Shown: positions 1-10,091 of the stretch, in pieces | How positions within the stretch are numbered: position 1 is the first letter of the stretch | How the letters are laid out: each line of letters begins with the position of its first letter | NCBI GenBank assembly: GCA_903829815.1 | Contig: CAIKRR010000027.1 | Span: 25,112 to 89,111, forward strand | From: an uncultured Pseudomonadota bacterium | GTDB taxonomy: Bacteria; Pseudomonadota; Gammaproteobacteria; Burkholderiales; SG8-39 | Direction: 5' to 3' | Length of the DNA: 64,000 bases | Program-made: the position numbers and the translations under genes | Notes under the pieces: model-generated | The model's input: the letters and a program-made list of their open reading frames with translations, nothing else | Told to the model about the DNA's origin: nothing | Database searches by the model: none

Positions 1-641
1 TGCGTGCGCGCATCGGCTCGGGCAAGCGGCGGATGCACCGCCTCGAAGGCTGCACAGGCCGTGGCATCGAGCGCACGCATCGGCTCGCGCGCTGCAGAGA
101 GCAAACGCCGCGCCAGACGCTGCTCGAGATCGAAATGCCGATGCAGGTAAAGCCTGTCGCCGGCATCGAGCACGAGCGGCATGGCTTCGGGGTGCCCGGC
201 AGCGCCAACCACGCCCGAGGCCAGCAAGGCCATGCGCAGCCCCTGCAGGCCAGAGAGGGTGTCACGCATCGGGTCGCCAGGGCGCTCGTCAGCCACCCCT
301 TCGTCGGGCCATGCATCGGCAAGGTCTGTGGCTACCCAGTCAGCGCCATCAGCCCAATGAGCCCAGGCCCCCTCCACATCATCGGCCTGGACCGGGGGCG
401 CGTCGGCAGGATCAGTGCCTGCCACAGCATCGGCAGCGCCTCCTGTCGGCTCGTGCACGAACTCCACCGATGCCAGTGGCAGGCAGACATGACCGGCCGC
501 AATCGCACGACTGAGCGCCCAGGCAGTGCGATGCAGGTGGGGGAGGATGGCAGCCGCGGCCCCGCGGTCCCGTGCCCATGCCACCAGCCGCCGCGCGAAG
601 GCCCGAGCAAGACTGCGCTCACCGTAGTTGCGATCGCTCAT
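1..641 (-). CDS. recD: Exodeoxyribonuclease V subunit alpha RecD, N-terminal part (truncated by window edge)
   Basis: Open minus-strand frame from ATG at 641 (ATGA overlap with recB stop) to the window edge; MSDRNYGERSLARAFARRLVAWARDRG...RLYLHRHFDLEQRLARRLL is RecD-N-like; follows recC-recB. Confidence 0.8.
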   Translation of the reverse strand, partial: MSDRNYGERSLARAFARRLVAWARDRGAAAAILPHLHRTAWALSRAIAAGHVCLPLASVEFVHEPTGGAADAVAGTDPADAPPVQADDVEGAWAHWADGADWVATDLADAWPDEGVADERPGDPMRDTLSGLQGLRMALLASGVVGAAGHPEAMPLVLDAGDRLYLHRHFDLEQRLARRLLSAAREPMRALDATACAAFEAVHPPLARADART

Positions 642-3600
642 TCGTGGCCTCCTTGCAAAAGCCGGTCGAGCCGCTCGATCACGGCCCGCGCTGGCCGATG
701 AAAGTACACGCCCGGCGAGGGCGATGCGGCATCGACCCAGGCCGGCTGCACACCGCGCATGAACAGGTAGTGCACCCCGCCCACATGCTGGTCGTAGTCG
801 TAACCGACCAGGCGGCGCGACAACATCCGGTGCAGCGCAACGGTGTAGAGCAGGTACTGCAGATGGTAGCCGTGGCTCGCCATCGCCTCGGCCATCGAGG
901 TCTGCCTGTAGTCGATCGGGCTTGCGCCCAGATAGTTCGATTTCCAGTCGGCAATCCAGTAGCGGCCGCCGTGCCGGTAGACGATGTCGACAAAGCCCCG
1001 CAGATAACCTCGAAACTGTCCAAAGGTGAGACGCGGCCCGGGATAGTCGGGCAGCGCCAGTGCCTCGTTCAGGGCCCGATCGGTGAACTCTGGCGCCGGC
1101 AACCAGAACGACCACTCGGTGATCCGCTCGGCCAGCGGCACTTCGGCAAGCCGCACCCCACCTGGCAAGGGCATGTCGACCACGTTCTTGAGCATCGTCG
1201 CGAGCATCAGCGGCAGACGTCGGTCCGCTTCGCTGCGTTCGACACCCGCCAGTGTCTGCGGGTGAGCCGCCAGAGCACGTTCGATCGCCCCAGGCCAGGT
1301 CAGCGCCTGGGTGAAATCGGCCGCCTCCATCACCGCGTGCACGCAGATGCCTGCCGTGGTGCCGCGTGGGAAGCCCAGAATGTCATCGGCAGCGAGCGGC
1401 GCGCTCGGGTATTCAGGGTCGGGCGCCGCAAGGGTGACCGCGACGGGGGCCGCCAGTGCAACCGCGGCATCGTGATCGGACGCATCGGCTTCCTCGACGC
1501 GAGCCTCGGGCATCAGCGCCTCGCTGCCCAGACTCAGACTGCTGTAACTGCCGGTTCGCCAGCGCGTCGGAATCCGCGCCGGTGCAGGGAGCGCCCGCAG
1601 GCGCCCCGGATCGTCGGCATCGGGCGGCAGGTGCTCGCCGGGGGTGCGGTCGAGGTCACGCAGGTGGATGCTCTGGGCATTGCCGTCGGCAAAGGCACGC
1701 CAGGTGCTCGCGATCGCCTCCGCCGAGGGGCGCGACTTGTCGTCGAACCAGGCGGCAGCGGTGAGGTCACGACCGGCCACGAGCCAGTTGAGCGGCGCGC
1801 ACGTCACCGGCTTGCTGACCCTGGATCGCGCCCCCAGCCCCCAGCCCACCACCAGATAGCAACGATGCACGGCGCGGGTGAGGCCGACATAGGCAAGGCG
1901 GATGGCCTCGGCGTAGCTCTCCATCCGCGCTCGTTCACGCGCAACCTGGGGATCGAAGGCGGCACCCGCGCTGGTATCGCCCCGGTCGCGATAATCGATG
2001 AGCTGGGTACCATCGTCGGCATGCGAGACGATGCCATCGACCCGCTTCGGGGCCGGACTGCTCGCGATGTCCCACAGGGTCGGGCAGAACACCACCGGAT
2101 ACTCCAGGCCCTTGGACTTGTGATAGGTGACGATCTGCACCAGGTTGCGATCGGAGTCCAGCCGCAATTCAGCCATCTCGTCGCCATCACTTGCACGGGT
2201 ACCGTGACGCAGCCAGGCAAGCAGCGCCTCGGGCGACACGTGCTCACGCGAGGCAGCCTGCAGGCAATCGCCCAGATGCAGCAGATTGGTCAGACGGCGC
2301 TCGCCATCGCCGCGCGCGAGCAGCCGCCCGATGACGCCTTCACGGGCGAGCAACGTGCGATACATGAAGCCGATGCCCCGTTGCCGCCAGGCATCGGCGT
2401 ATTCGCGAAAGCGCAGGGTGGTCTCCAGGGCCAGCGTCTCGTCACTGCGCAGCGCCGCGATCTGGCTGGCTGGCAAGCCCAGGAGGTCGGTCGAGAACGC
2501 AGCGCACAGTCGCGCGATGCGTGCCGGTTCGAGAACCGCGGCGAGCACCAGCACGAGTTCGCTCGCGTCGACCGACTGATAGACGCTCTCGCGCGTCGTG
2601 ATCACGCTGCCGATCCCCAGTTCGGCCAGGGCCTCACGAGCACGCAAACCCTGGTGATGACTGCGAACGAGAATGGCAATGTCACCCGGCACGAGGGTGC
2701 GCTCGCCGATGCGCGTCCGGCCTGCTTGCGCATCGCGCAGCAGGCGCGAAATTTCGGCCGCCATGGCACTCATCGACAGGCGCAGCGCGGCTTGCTTGGT
2801 CAGCGCCGCGCCGCGGGATGGCAACTGCCAGACCTGCATCGCTGCCGCCTCGCCTGCCGGATCGATCAGCACGGGTGGGCGCCTCGCCCCTGGCGTCACC
2901 CAGCGATAGGCCAGGCCCTCCATCATGAACGGTTCGCGCACCGCCTCGCCCCGTTGGGCACCGTCAGCCGCACCGAACAGCAGATTCACCGCGCGTATGA
3001 GCGAGTCGGCCGAGCGCTGATTGGCCCCGATCGACCAGGTGAGGGGCGCCAGCGCCCGGGCACCCAGATAGGTATGCAGGTCGGCCTGGCGAAAGCTGTA
3101 GATCGCCTGCTTGGGGTCGCCCACCAGAAAGAGCGGTCCGGTCTGCCCCTGATAGAGGGTGCGAAAGATCTCGAACTGGATCGGGTCAGTGTCCTGAAAC
3201 TCATCGATCAGGGCCACCGGATAGCGGGCACGCAGGCGTTGCGCCAGTGCCTCGCGTGCCGCCGGATCGCCCGCCTCGTCGCAGAGGGCGACATGCAGTT
3301 CGCGCAGCATGTCATCGAAGGCGATCACACGCCGCGAACGCTTCACTTCGCGCAGTGCGGGCACGCAGTCATCGATGAGTTGGCGGATGAGTCCGCGACG
3401 CGCCAGACGCAGCCCGCCTGCCAGGGCAGCTGCCGCCTCGAAGACCTGCTGCCACTGATCGAAGAACGGATGCGAAGGGGGCTGGCAGTTCTTCTTGGGG
3501 GCCTCTTTGAGGCGCTGGCTCGTGTAGAGGCGCACCTTGGCGCCGTCGTCCTCCCACTTGCCGTGCTCGAGATGCTTTTCAACCAGCGCAAGGAGAGCCA

Positions 3601-4441
3601 GCGGTTCGCCATCGGCGAACATGTGCTCGATGAGGTCGGCACCCTGCGCGATGCCCTCCACACGATACGAGTTGCCGTTTACCTGTGCCCGACCCGCCTG
3701 CAGGCACCGCTGCACCTCACCAGGCTCGGCACACCAGATGGATCGAGCCTGCTGCCATGCATCGTCCAGTGCAGTGGTATCGATGGCGGGGGCGAGTGCG
3801 CCCGAAGAGGGCAGCCCCAGCACCCGGGCCAGCGGCTGCTTGAGGTGCTGGCGCACGATGGCATCGAAGGTCTCGGGCGTGTCGCCACGGCGCACCAGGT
3901 AACGGACCAGTACCGGTGCGGTCACACCCGAGGCAAATGTGCGGCGCCAGAAATCATGCACCACCTCACGGCGCAGATCAGCATCGTCCGTGATGACCTC
4001 GGTGGCAAAGGGCGATGCTGCCGAGAACGGTGCATCGGCAAGCGCGCGCTGGCAGAAGCCGTGAATGGTGAACACCGCCGCGGCATCAAATGCCTCGAGG
4101 GCCAGTTCGAGGCGCTCGCACTGGGCCTTGCGCTCCACACCGCCGGCCTCGATCTGCGCCACCAGTGCGGCGATGAAAGTCTCGCCAGGCGCGGTCAGCC
4201 CCTCGCGCAGGTAGAGCAGAGCATCGGCCAGCCGGGCGCGCAGCCGATCGCGTAGTTCGGCCGTGGCAGCGGTGGTAAAGGTAACGACCAGAATCCGATC
4301 GACCTGCATCGCCTGCTCGAGCACCAGGCGCAGATACAGGCCGCAGATGGCCCAGGTCTTGCCCGTGCCCGCTGAAGCCTCGATGAGGGCAATGTCCTCG
4401 AGCGGGCAGGCAAGAACGTCAAGCGGCTGGGCGATGCTCAT
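638..4441 (-). CDS. recB: Exodeoxyribonuclease V subunit beta RecB
   Basis: 1267 aa; UvrD-type Walker A IEASAGTGKTWAI, LIDEFQDTDPIQ, VGDPKQAIYSFRQAD, C-terminal nuclease motif YWIADWKSNYLG. Confidence 0.95.
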   Translation of the reverse strand: MSIAQPLDVLACPLEDIALIEASAGTGKTWAICGLYLRLVLEQAMQVDRILVVTFTTAATAELRDRLRARLADALLYLREGLTAPGETFIAALVAQIEAGGVERKAQCERLELALEAFDAAAVFTIHGFCQRALADAPFSAASPFATEVITDDADLRREVVHDFWRRTFASGVTAPVLVRYLVRRGDTPETFDAIVRQHLKQPLARVLGLPSSGALAPAIDTTALDDAWQQARSIWCAEPGEVQRCLQAGRAQVNGNSYRVEGIAQGADLIEHMFADGEPLALLALVEKHLEHGKWEDDGAKVRLYTSQRLKEAPKKNCQPPSHPFFDQWQQVFEAAAALAGGLRLARRGLIRQLIDDCVPALREVKRSRRVIAFDDMLRELHVALCDEAGDPAAREALAQRLRARYPVALIDEFQDTDPIQFEIFRTLYQGQTGPLFLVGDPKQAIYSFRQADLHTYLGARALAPLTWSIGANQRSADSLIRAVNLLFGAADGAQRGEAVREPFMMEGLAYRWVTPGARRPPVLIDPAGEAAAMQVWQLPSRGAALTKQAALRLSMSAMAAEISRLLRDAQAGRTRIGERTLVPGDIAILVRSHHQGLRAREALAELGIGSVITTRESVYQSVDASELVLVLAAVLEPARIARLCAAFSTDLLGLPASQIAALRSDETLALETTLRFREYADAWRQRGIGFMYRTLLAREGVIGRLLARGDGERRLTNLLHLGDCLQAASREHVSPEALLAWLRHGTRASDGDEMAELRLDSDRNLVQIVTYHKSKGLEYPVVFCPTLWDIASSPAPKRVDGIVSHADDGTQLIDYRDRGDTSAGAAFDPQVARERARMESYAEAIRLAYVGLTRAVHRCYLVVGWGLGARSRVSKPVTCAPLNWLVAGRDLTAAAWFDDKSRPSAEAIASTWRAFADGNAQSIHLRDLDRTPGEHLPPDADDPGRLRALPAPARIPTRWRTGSYSSLSLGSEALMPEARVEEADASDHDAAVALAAPVAVTLAAPDPEYPSAPLAADDILGFPRGTTAGICVHAVMEAADFTQALTWPGAIERALAAHPQTLAGVERSEADRRLPLMLATMLKNVVDMPLPGGVRLAEVPLAERITEWSFWLPAPEFTDRALNEALALPDYPGPRLTFGQFRGYLRGFVDIVYRHGGRYWIADWKSNYLGASPIDYRQTSMAEAMASHGYHLQYLLYTVALHRMLSRRLVGYDYDQHVGGVHYLFMRGVQPAWVDAASPSPGVYFHRPARAVIERLDRLLQGGHE

Positions 4442-7400
4442 CGCGACGCCTTCGGTCTTGCAGCGCCCGGCACATGCTCGAAGAGTGGCCAGAGAATCTC
4501 ACGGGCCAGACCGCTGAAGGCGTCATCGAGGGGATCGGGCTCACCCCGCAAGGCCAGACGCAGCGATGAAAATTCCGACTCGCCCAGCGGACCACGGTCG
4601 GAGCGACGCGGCTCCCAGACCTTGCGTGCCGCAGCCAGAGGCCTTGGCGTCGAGCCCTTTGCCTTGTCGCTCGATGCGCGCAAGGCTTGTGTGGCGCATT
4701 CGGCCCAGGCCATCGCGCTGCGCGGGTAGAAGTGCAAGGGGGCACGCATGCCTTGTGCGTACCGGGCGAGCAAGCACGCCAGATACTCACCGGCCAGGTG
4801 CTCGCCCAAGGGGGGCATCTCGATCCGCCGGCCCTTGAGATGGACAATGGTCCGTGCGAGTGCATCGGGCGGGGCCAGTCGGTTCAGACACAGATGATGG
4901 ATCCAGGCCTTGATGAGCATCCGGTCGTCACGATCGCGGTAGCTCTGCAGTACCAGACCCGTGGTGCGCAGCGACCCGAGGGCGATCGACAGTTCCCATA
5001 TCGCATCGGCCACCGGCATGAGCACGGGCACCTGCCGTGCCGGCAACAGCGTCCCCTGGCAGTCGGCCCGCACCGCGCTCGCAAAGTGTTCGATCGCCGC
5101 GAGGTCACGGGCAAGCGCAGCCTCGCCGATCGCGCCGCCTGGGTACTCGGTGCCAGCCGTGGCAAAGGCATGCACTTCATCGATGCTGCAGCCCTCGAGA
5201 AGGCGCGGCACCAGGCGTTCGGCCAGCAACCGTTCGGTACGATCATCAGGCAGGAAAGGCTCATCGTCCTGGACTGCGTCTTCGTACACCCAGGTATCGA
5301 TGTCCAGGCGCCGCCGCAGCAGCACACCGGCCGGATCAGCGAAGAAGCTCGCCAGATCCGTCATCGAGACGGCATGGGTGCCATCGGCACGGGCCTCCAG
5401 GGGCAGGAGTGGACGATCGAAGAAGGCCGGGGCAAAGGGGTTGGGGGTGTAACGCTCGGGCAGTTCTTCCTCGTCCGACTCGTCCGACTCGTCCGACTCA
5501 TCGGACTCATCGGATTCATCGGACCTGGCCGACTCAGCCGACTGGGCCGACCGAGACCGTTCACTATCGGGCAACGCATCGACCCGAGCGGATTCGAGGG
5601 CATCGGGTGCAGGTACATCGCTCCCGCCGGTAGTGGCGCGGACCGCTGCCTGGACCTGCTCCAGCCCGCGCGCGATGGCGCTGCAGTACGGCTCTTCGTG
5701 ACTGGCGCGGCGCGGATCGACATCGGGCTCGAAATATTCGATCGAGAAGGGCTGCAAGGGATGCACGACCATCAGACGCTGGCGAGCGGCCTTGCGCGCC
5801 TCGACCGAGGTCGGATCGGTGGCACCGGCCGCGGCCAGATAGTCGAGCAACTCGGCAACCAGGACCGAGGGCGGCCGTGGCTGGTTGTCACGCACGCCCA
5901 GACCGGTGTAGCTGAGGTACAGACGTTCGCGGGCAGCAAGGATGAGATCGAGAAAGAGGTTGCGATCGTCGTCGCGCCTTGACCGATCGCCCTTGCGCGG
6001 GTCAAGCCGCATGAGATCGAGTTCATCGGGCCTGGGTGGCGCCGGAAACGCGCCGTCATCCAGACCGATGATGCACAGATGCCTGAAGGGCAACCCCCGC
6101 ATGCTGGCCATCGAGGCAAAGGTGACGGCGCCCCCCACCACGCTGCCGCCGGCAGCCGCATCGAGTCGATCGGTGAGTGCACGCTGCACCAGGGCAAGCG
6201 GTACGGCCTCGGTGTGCCCCCCAGCCACCATATCGTCGTTGAGCGCACGGATGGCCGCGCGCAGTGCCGCAACCGCGTCGAGATCAGACGCCAGCGCCTT
6301 GAGAAACCGGTCGATGCATCCGTTGAGCGCCAGCACCCAGGCGGCCGGGGTCAGCGCACCCGACAAGGTTTCGCGGGTGCGCTCGATCTCGTCCATGAAG
6401 CCACAGAGCGAACCCAGCACCAGGGCGCGGCTGCCACTGGCCTGTCCTGCTGCATTGCGCCCGTCAAAGGGCTGATCGATGGCATCGGGCAGTGCGTAGC
6501 CCAGCAGCAGGCGGTCGATGCCATCGCGGAAGGTAAACCGCTCCTCGGCCGGCAGACCCTGACGCGCACGGTGGGCAGCATCGATGCCCCAGCGAATGCC
6601 GGCCTCCTCGAACCACAGGCGCAGGGTCTCGAGTTCATCGGCGGCAAGCCCGAAGCGGCGCGCAATGAGCGGCTGGTGCAGCACCTGCAGCACCTCGCTC
6701 GCCAGAAAGCGAGACCCCGACAGCCGCAGCAGATCAAGCAGCGCGCGTGCCGCCGGATTCACCACGCTTGGCCGGGTACCTGCCAGCGTGTAAGGAATCC
6801 GTCTGCGGGCAGGTGCCGTGCCGAAGATGGAATCGATGAGCGGGGCCGCAGCGTCGATGTCGGGCATGACCACGAGGATCTGGTCGAGCATCGGCGGATC
6901 ATCGGCCGCAAGCACGCTCAGCAACTGATCGTGCAGAACCTCGACCTGCCGGGTCAGCGAGTGGCAGACATGCACCTCGATCGAACGGTCGTCGGCCGGG
7001 GGCACAAGGTCGCCGGGCACAAGTTCCCGCAACTCGAGAATCGATGCCTGCAATTGGCCGAGCCGCGTTGCGGGGTGGTCGGCACTGAAGAAGGCATCAT
7101 CGGTCATGCCATCGCCCGAGGCTTCGAACAATGCCTGGACATGCGATCGCGTCTGCTGGCCCCACGCCGAGAGCAGCCGGTGTCCGGTTTCATGGTGATC
7201 GATCTGACCACGGGCGGCCAGATGGCGCCACTGCACCGGGGAGACGATGTCGTGCCAGAACGCCTCGCACGGGTTGAGCACGAGCAGGACCACATCCATG
7301 TGGGCCGAGAGTTGTTGCAGCATCGCCAGATAAAGCGGCGGCACCGAGGGCAGGCACACCACATGCACCCGCGCCGGGCGGGCGTGCCGGGTACCGCGCT

Positions 7401-8040
7401 GCAGTGCTCCGATGGCGGCATGCACCGGATGCACGCGGGCGACACCCAGCCCTTCCAGGACGCGCTGGCACAAGGCTGCCTGCCACTGCAGATCGGCGAG
7501 CAGCACCGGATCGGTCAAGGGCGTACCGATCACGGCCGGCTGCCCGACGCTCCAGGCTTCGGTCCAGTCGGGACGCCAGGTGCTGTACTGCTCGACAAGG
7601 CGCGCCATTTCGCAGGCAAGCTCGTAGCGCATGACCGGATCGCCCGATGCAAGGTAATGCGCCAGGCGCGGAAATCGGGCTACGAAGTTTGCATCGGCAA
7701 GGATGCCGGCAATACGCCAGACCAGTGGCCCTGCGCCAAAGGGCGACTGGCTCGCGACCCCGGGCACGAGCGCTGCGACCTGACGCCACAGCCACTGCGC
7801 AAGAAAGGAAAACTCGACCCCGGCGCAGATGCCCTGGCGCCTGGCAATCGCCAGTTCCAGCGTGCGCCGCATCGCCGCACCCGGAATGACGATCTGCTCG
7901 GTCGTGAACGGGTCGGCGGGCTGCTGCTCGAGGGACTCGAGCAGCGCTGCCTGCAACATCTCGAACCGATTGGAGAAGACGACCCGCAGCATGGAGAAAT
8001 CCGGATTGGCCTGAGGCCGGTCAGGTCGAGGGGATGACAC
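4438..8040 (-). CDS. recC: Exodeoxyribonuclease V subunit gamma RecC
   Basis: 1200 aa; MLRVVFSNRFEMLQAALLESLEQQPADPFTTEQIVIPGAAMRRTLELAIA is RecC N-terminus-like; 4-nt overlap with recB; contains acidic SDE repeat. Confidence 0.93.
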   Translation of the reverse strand: MSSPRPDRPQANPDFSMLRVVFSNRFEMLQAALLESLEQQPADPFTTEQIVIPGAAMRRTLELAIARRQGICAGVEFSFLAQWLWRQVAALVPGVASQSPFGAGPLVWRIAGILADANFVARFPRLAHYLASGDPVMRYELACEMARLVEQYSTWRPDWTEAWSVGQPAVIGTPLTDPVLLADLQWQAALCQRVLEGLGVARVHPVHAAIGALQRGTRHARPARVHVVCLPSVPPLYLAMLQQLSAHMDVVLLVLNPCEAFWHDIVSPVQWRHLAARGQIDHHETGHRLLSAWGQQTRSHVQALFEASGDGMTDDAFFSADHPATRLGQLQASILELRELVPGDLVPPADDRSIEVHVCHSLTRQVEVLHDQLLSVLAADDPPMLDQILVVMPDIDAAAPLIDSIFGTAPARRRIPYTLAGTRPSVVNPAARALLDLLRLSGSRFLASEVLQVLHQPLIARRFGLAADELETLRLWFEEAGIRWGIDAAHRARQGLPAEERFTFRDGIDRLLLGYALPDAIDQPFDGRNAAGQASGSRALVLGSLCGFMDEIERTRETLSGALTPAAWVLALNGCIDRFLKALASDLDAVAALRAAIRALNDDMVAGGHTEAVPLALVQRALTDRLDAAAGGSVVGGAVTFASMASMRGLPFRHLCIIGLDDGAFPAPPRPDELDLMRLDPRKGDRSRRDDDRNLFLDLILAARERLYLSYTGLGVRDNQPRPPSVLVAELLDYLAAAGATDPTSVEARKAARQRLMVVHPLQPFSIEYFEPDVDPRRASHEEPYCSAIARGLEQVQAAVRATTGGSDVPAPDALESARVDALPDSERSRSAQSAESARSDESDESDESDESDESDEEELPERYTPNPFAPAFFDRPLLPLEARADGTHAVSMTDLASFFADPAGVLLRRRLDIDTWVYEDAVQDDEPFLPDDRTERLLAERLVPRLLEGCSIDEVHAFATAGTEYPGGAIGEAALARDLAAIEHFASAVRADCQGTLLPARQVPVLMPVADAIWELSIALGSLRTTGLVLQSYRDRDDRMLIKAWIHHLCLNRLAPPDALARTIVHLKGRRIEMPPLGEHLAGEYLACLLARYAQGMRAPLHFYPRSAMAWAECATQALRASSDKAKGSTPRPLAAARKVWEPRRSDRGPLGESEFSSLRLALRGEPDPLDDAFSGLAREILWPLFEHVPGAARPKASR
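5471..5524. repeat. Six tandem 9-bp units (tcgtccgac x3, tcatcggac, tcatcggat, tcatcggac) inside recC
   Basis: Read directly; on the minus strand each unit encodes Ser-Asp-Glu (SDESDESDESDESDESDEEE). Confidence 0.95.
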
Positions 8041-8062
8041 TCAGGGGACCATTATTGCCCCC

Positions 8063-8089
8063 CCACTGGCTCACCCGCTGAGCCAGTGG
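8063..8089. terminator. Hairpin with perfect 10-bp stem between the VOC gene and recC
   Basis: ccactggctc-acccgct-gagccagtgg; lies downstream of the minus-strand VOC gene and just upstream of recC. No U-tract follows, so terminator function is tentative. Confidence 0.5.
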
Positions 8090-8104
8090 TCGACGCCCGG
8101 CCTT

Positions 8105-8512
8105 TCAGTCGCCGTCCTTCGTCCCCACCCAGCCCTTGCGCGAGATATCGAAGATGATGCCCTCGGGGTCCTTGAACTTGCGCTCGAAGTTCTGCTTGTC
8201 CTCGCCTTCGCCCAACTGGAAGAAGAAGCGACCACCAGCCGCTTCGATACGCGCTTCGGTCTCGGCGATGTCATCGACCACGAAACCGAAATGATGCGCC
8301 CCCGAAAAGGATGCGGCATCGGCGAGTCCGGACCCCTTCTCGCCCTTGTAACGCAAGAGAGCCAGGTTCACCACGCCATCGGACAGGTAGATGGCTGAGC
8401 CCATGTCGAGGTCTTCGCGCCCGACCTGCTTCAGATCGAACACGCTCTCGTAGAACCGCGCCGAAGCGTCCAGATCCTTCACCACGACCGCAATATGTCT
8501 CAACTTCGCCAT
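8105..8512 (-). CDS. VOC (glyoxalase/bleomycin resistance) family protein
   Basis: MAKLRHIAVVVKDLDASARFYESVFDLKQVG...GAHHFGFVVDDIAETEARIEAAGG; internal ATG at 8512 chosen over the longer ORF. Confidence 0.85.
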   Translation of the reverse strand: MAKLRHIAVVVKDLDASARFYESVFDLKQVGREDLDMGSAIYLSDGVVNLALLRYKGEKGSGLADAASFSGAHHFGFVVDDIAETEARIEAAGGRFFFQLGEGEDKQNFERKFKDPEGIIFDISRKGWVGTKDGD

Positions 8513-8685
8513 GAGTGCTTCCTCGTGAAGAGCGTGGGCGCAGTGTACCCGGCGCGAATCGTGCCACAGACCCTCGACAGCGAGCCGCCCGAGCCGGCCC
8601 CCCGACGCTTGTCGGCTACGCGGCATGACAGCCATGAGCGGTGATGCACTACCTGGCTTGATGCAAGGTCTGTACCATTCCGGGC

Positions 8686-9564
8686 ATGAAACCCGCACCC
8701 TTGGATATCCTCGCACCGACCTCGGTCGCGCACGCCCTCAGTCTTCTTGTCGAGCATGGCGATCAGGCCCGACTGATTGCCGGCGGGCAGAGCCTGATGC
8801 CGATTCTGGCCATGCGTCTGGCCGCCCCGGCCATCCTCATCGACCTCAATGGCATCGGCGCCCTGCGCGGCATCCATGCCCAGGCCGATGGCAGCGTCAT
8901 CATCGGTGCGCTCAGCCGCCACCGTGATCTTGAACGCAGCGATCTGGTCGCCGAACGCTTGCCCCTCATCGCGGCAGCCATGCCCTGGGTCGCGCATGTA
9001 CAGATCCGCAATCGCGGCACGATAGGCGGAAGCCTTGCGCATGCCGATCCGGCGGCCGAACTGCCCGCCCTGTGCCTCGCCCTGGGCGCCACGCTCGAAC
9101 TGCACTCGCCCCGCGGCGCCCGACACGTGGCCGCGGCTGATTTCTTCCAGGGCGTCTTTGCCACCGAGCGCGCCGATGACGAGATGATCACCGCGGTGCA
9201 CCTGCCGGCGGCCTCGCCCGGGCAACGCTGGGCCTTCATCGAACTGGCGCGCCGCCATGGCGACTTTGCGCTGTGCGGCATTGCCCTTACCGCCGACTGT
9301 TCACCGATCGGCCAGGTGCTGGGCGCCCGTATCGTGGTCTTTGGCGTCAGCGACTGCGCGCAACGCCTGCCGCAGCTCGAAGCTGCCATCGTGGGCACCA
9401 CCCCGACACCGACTTCGATCGACCAGGCGATGCCGGCGCTCGATCAGGTCGAGGCGCGCAGCGACCATCATGCCTCGAGCGAATACCGCCTCGAGCTGCT
9501 GGCAACACTGGCCCGGCGCGCGCTGCGCCAGGCATTTGGCTTTGATGAAAGGATTGCACCATGA
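8686..9564 (+). CDS. Xanthine dehydrogenase/CoxM family FAD-binding subunit
   Basis: LIAGGQSLMPILAMRLAAPAILIDLNGI...VQIRNRGTIGGSLAHADPAAELPA are FAD-binding motifs of molybdopterin dehydrogenases. Confidence 0.92.
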   Translation: MKPAPLDILAPTSVAHALSLLVEHGDQARLIAGGQSLMPILAMRLAAPAILIDLNGIGALRGIHAQADGSVIIGALSRHRDLERSDLVAERLPLIAAAMPWVAHVQIRNRGTIGGSLAHADPAAELPALCLALGATLELHSPRGARHVAAADFFQGVFATERADDEMITAVHLPAASPGQRWAFIELARRHGDFALCGIALTADCSPIGQVLGARIVVFGVSDCAQRLPQLEAAIVGTTPTPTSIDQAMPALDQVEARSDHHASSEYRLELLATLARRALRQAFGFDERIAP

Positions 9565-10091
9565 ACCCCACCCGGGAGATCACCCTGCGGGTGAACGGCA
9601 ACACGGTTCGAGCCGTGTGCGAAACCCGCATCACGCTGCTTGATTTCCTGCGCGATCAGGCAGGGCTCACCGGCACCCACGCCGGCTGCGAGCATGGCGT
9701 ATGTGGTGCCTGCACGGTGCAACTGGATGGTGAGTCGGTGCGTTCATGCCTGCTCTTTGCCGCCCAGGTGAGCACCGGTGAGATCACCACGGTCGAGGGC
9801 CTGGCGCCGGCAGGAAGCCTCACCGACCTGCAACGCGCCTTTCGACGTCATCACGCACTGCAGTGCGGCTTCTGCACACCGGGCATGCTGATGACGGCCG
9901 ATGCACTGCTGCGCGAATCGCCCAACCCCGATGAGGCGGCAGTGCGCGCCGCGCTGTCAGGAAATCTGTGCCGCTGCACCGGTTATCAGCCGATCATCGA
10001 GGCGGTGCTCGATTGTGCCGAATCGCGGGCCGAAGCCACGCTGCGCGCCGACCAACGCCACGCCCCGACCACCAGCGGCGGTGCAGCATGA
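9561..10091 (+). CDS. (2Fe-2S)-binding subunit, CoxS/xanthine dehydrogenase small subunit family
   Basis: [12 protein letters not shown]...[25 protein letters not shown]; 4-nt overlaps with both neighbours. Confidence 0.94.
   Translation: MNPTREITLRVNGNTVRAVCETRITLLDFLRDQAGLTGTHAGCEHGVCGACTVQLDGESVRSCLLFAAQVSTGEITTVEGLAPAGSLTDLQRAFRRHHALQCGFCTPGMLMTADALLRESPNPDEAAVRAALSGNLCRCTGYQPIIEAVLDCAESRAEATLRADQRHAPTTSGGAA

Noticed and set aside
572-4255. 1227-aa plus-strand ORF opposite recB
   Set aside because: Antisense to a clearly coding RecB; composition is typical of high-GC shadow ORFs and no domain motifs are visible.
5471-5524. CRISPR-like repeat array
   Set aside because: Units are contiguous 9-mers in frame within recC with no spacers; a coding minisatellite.
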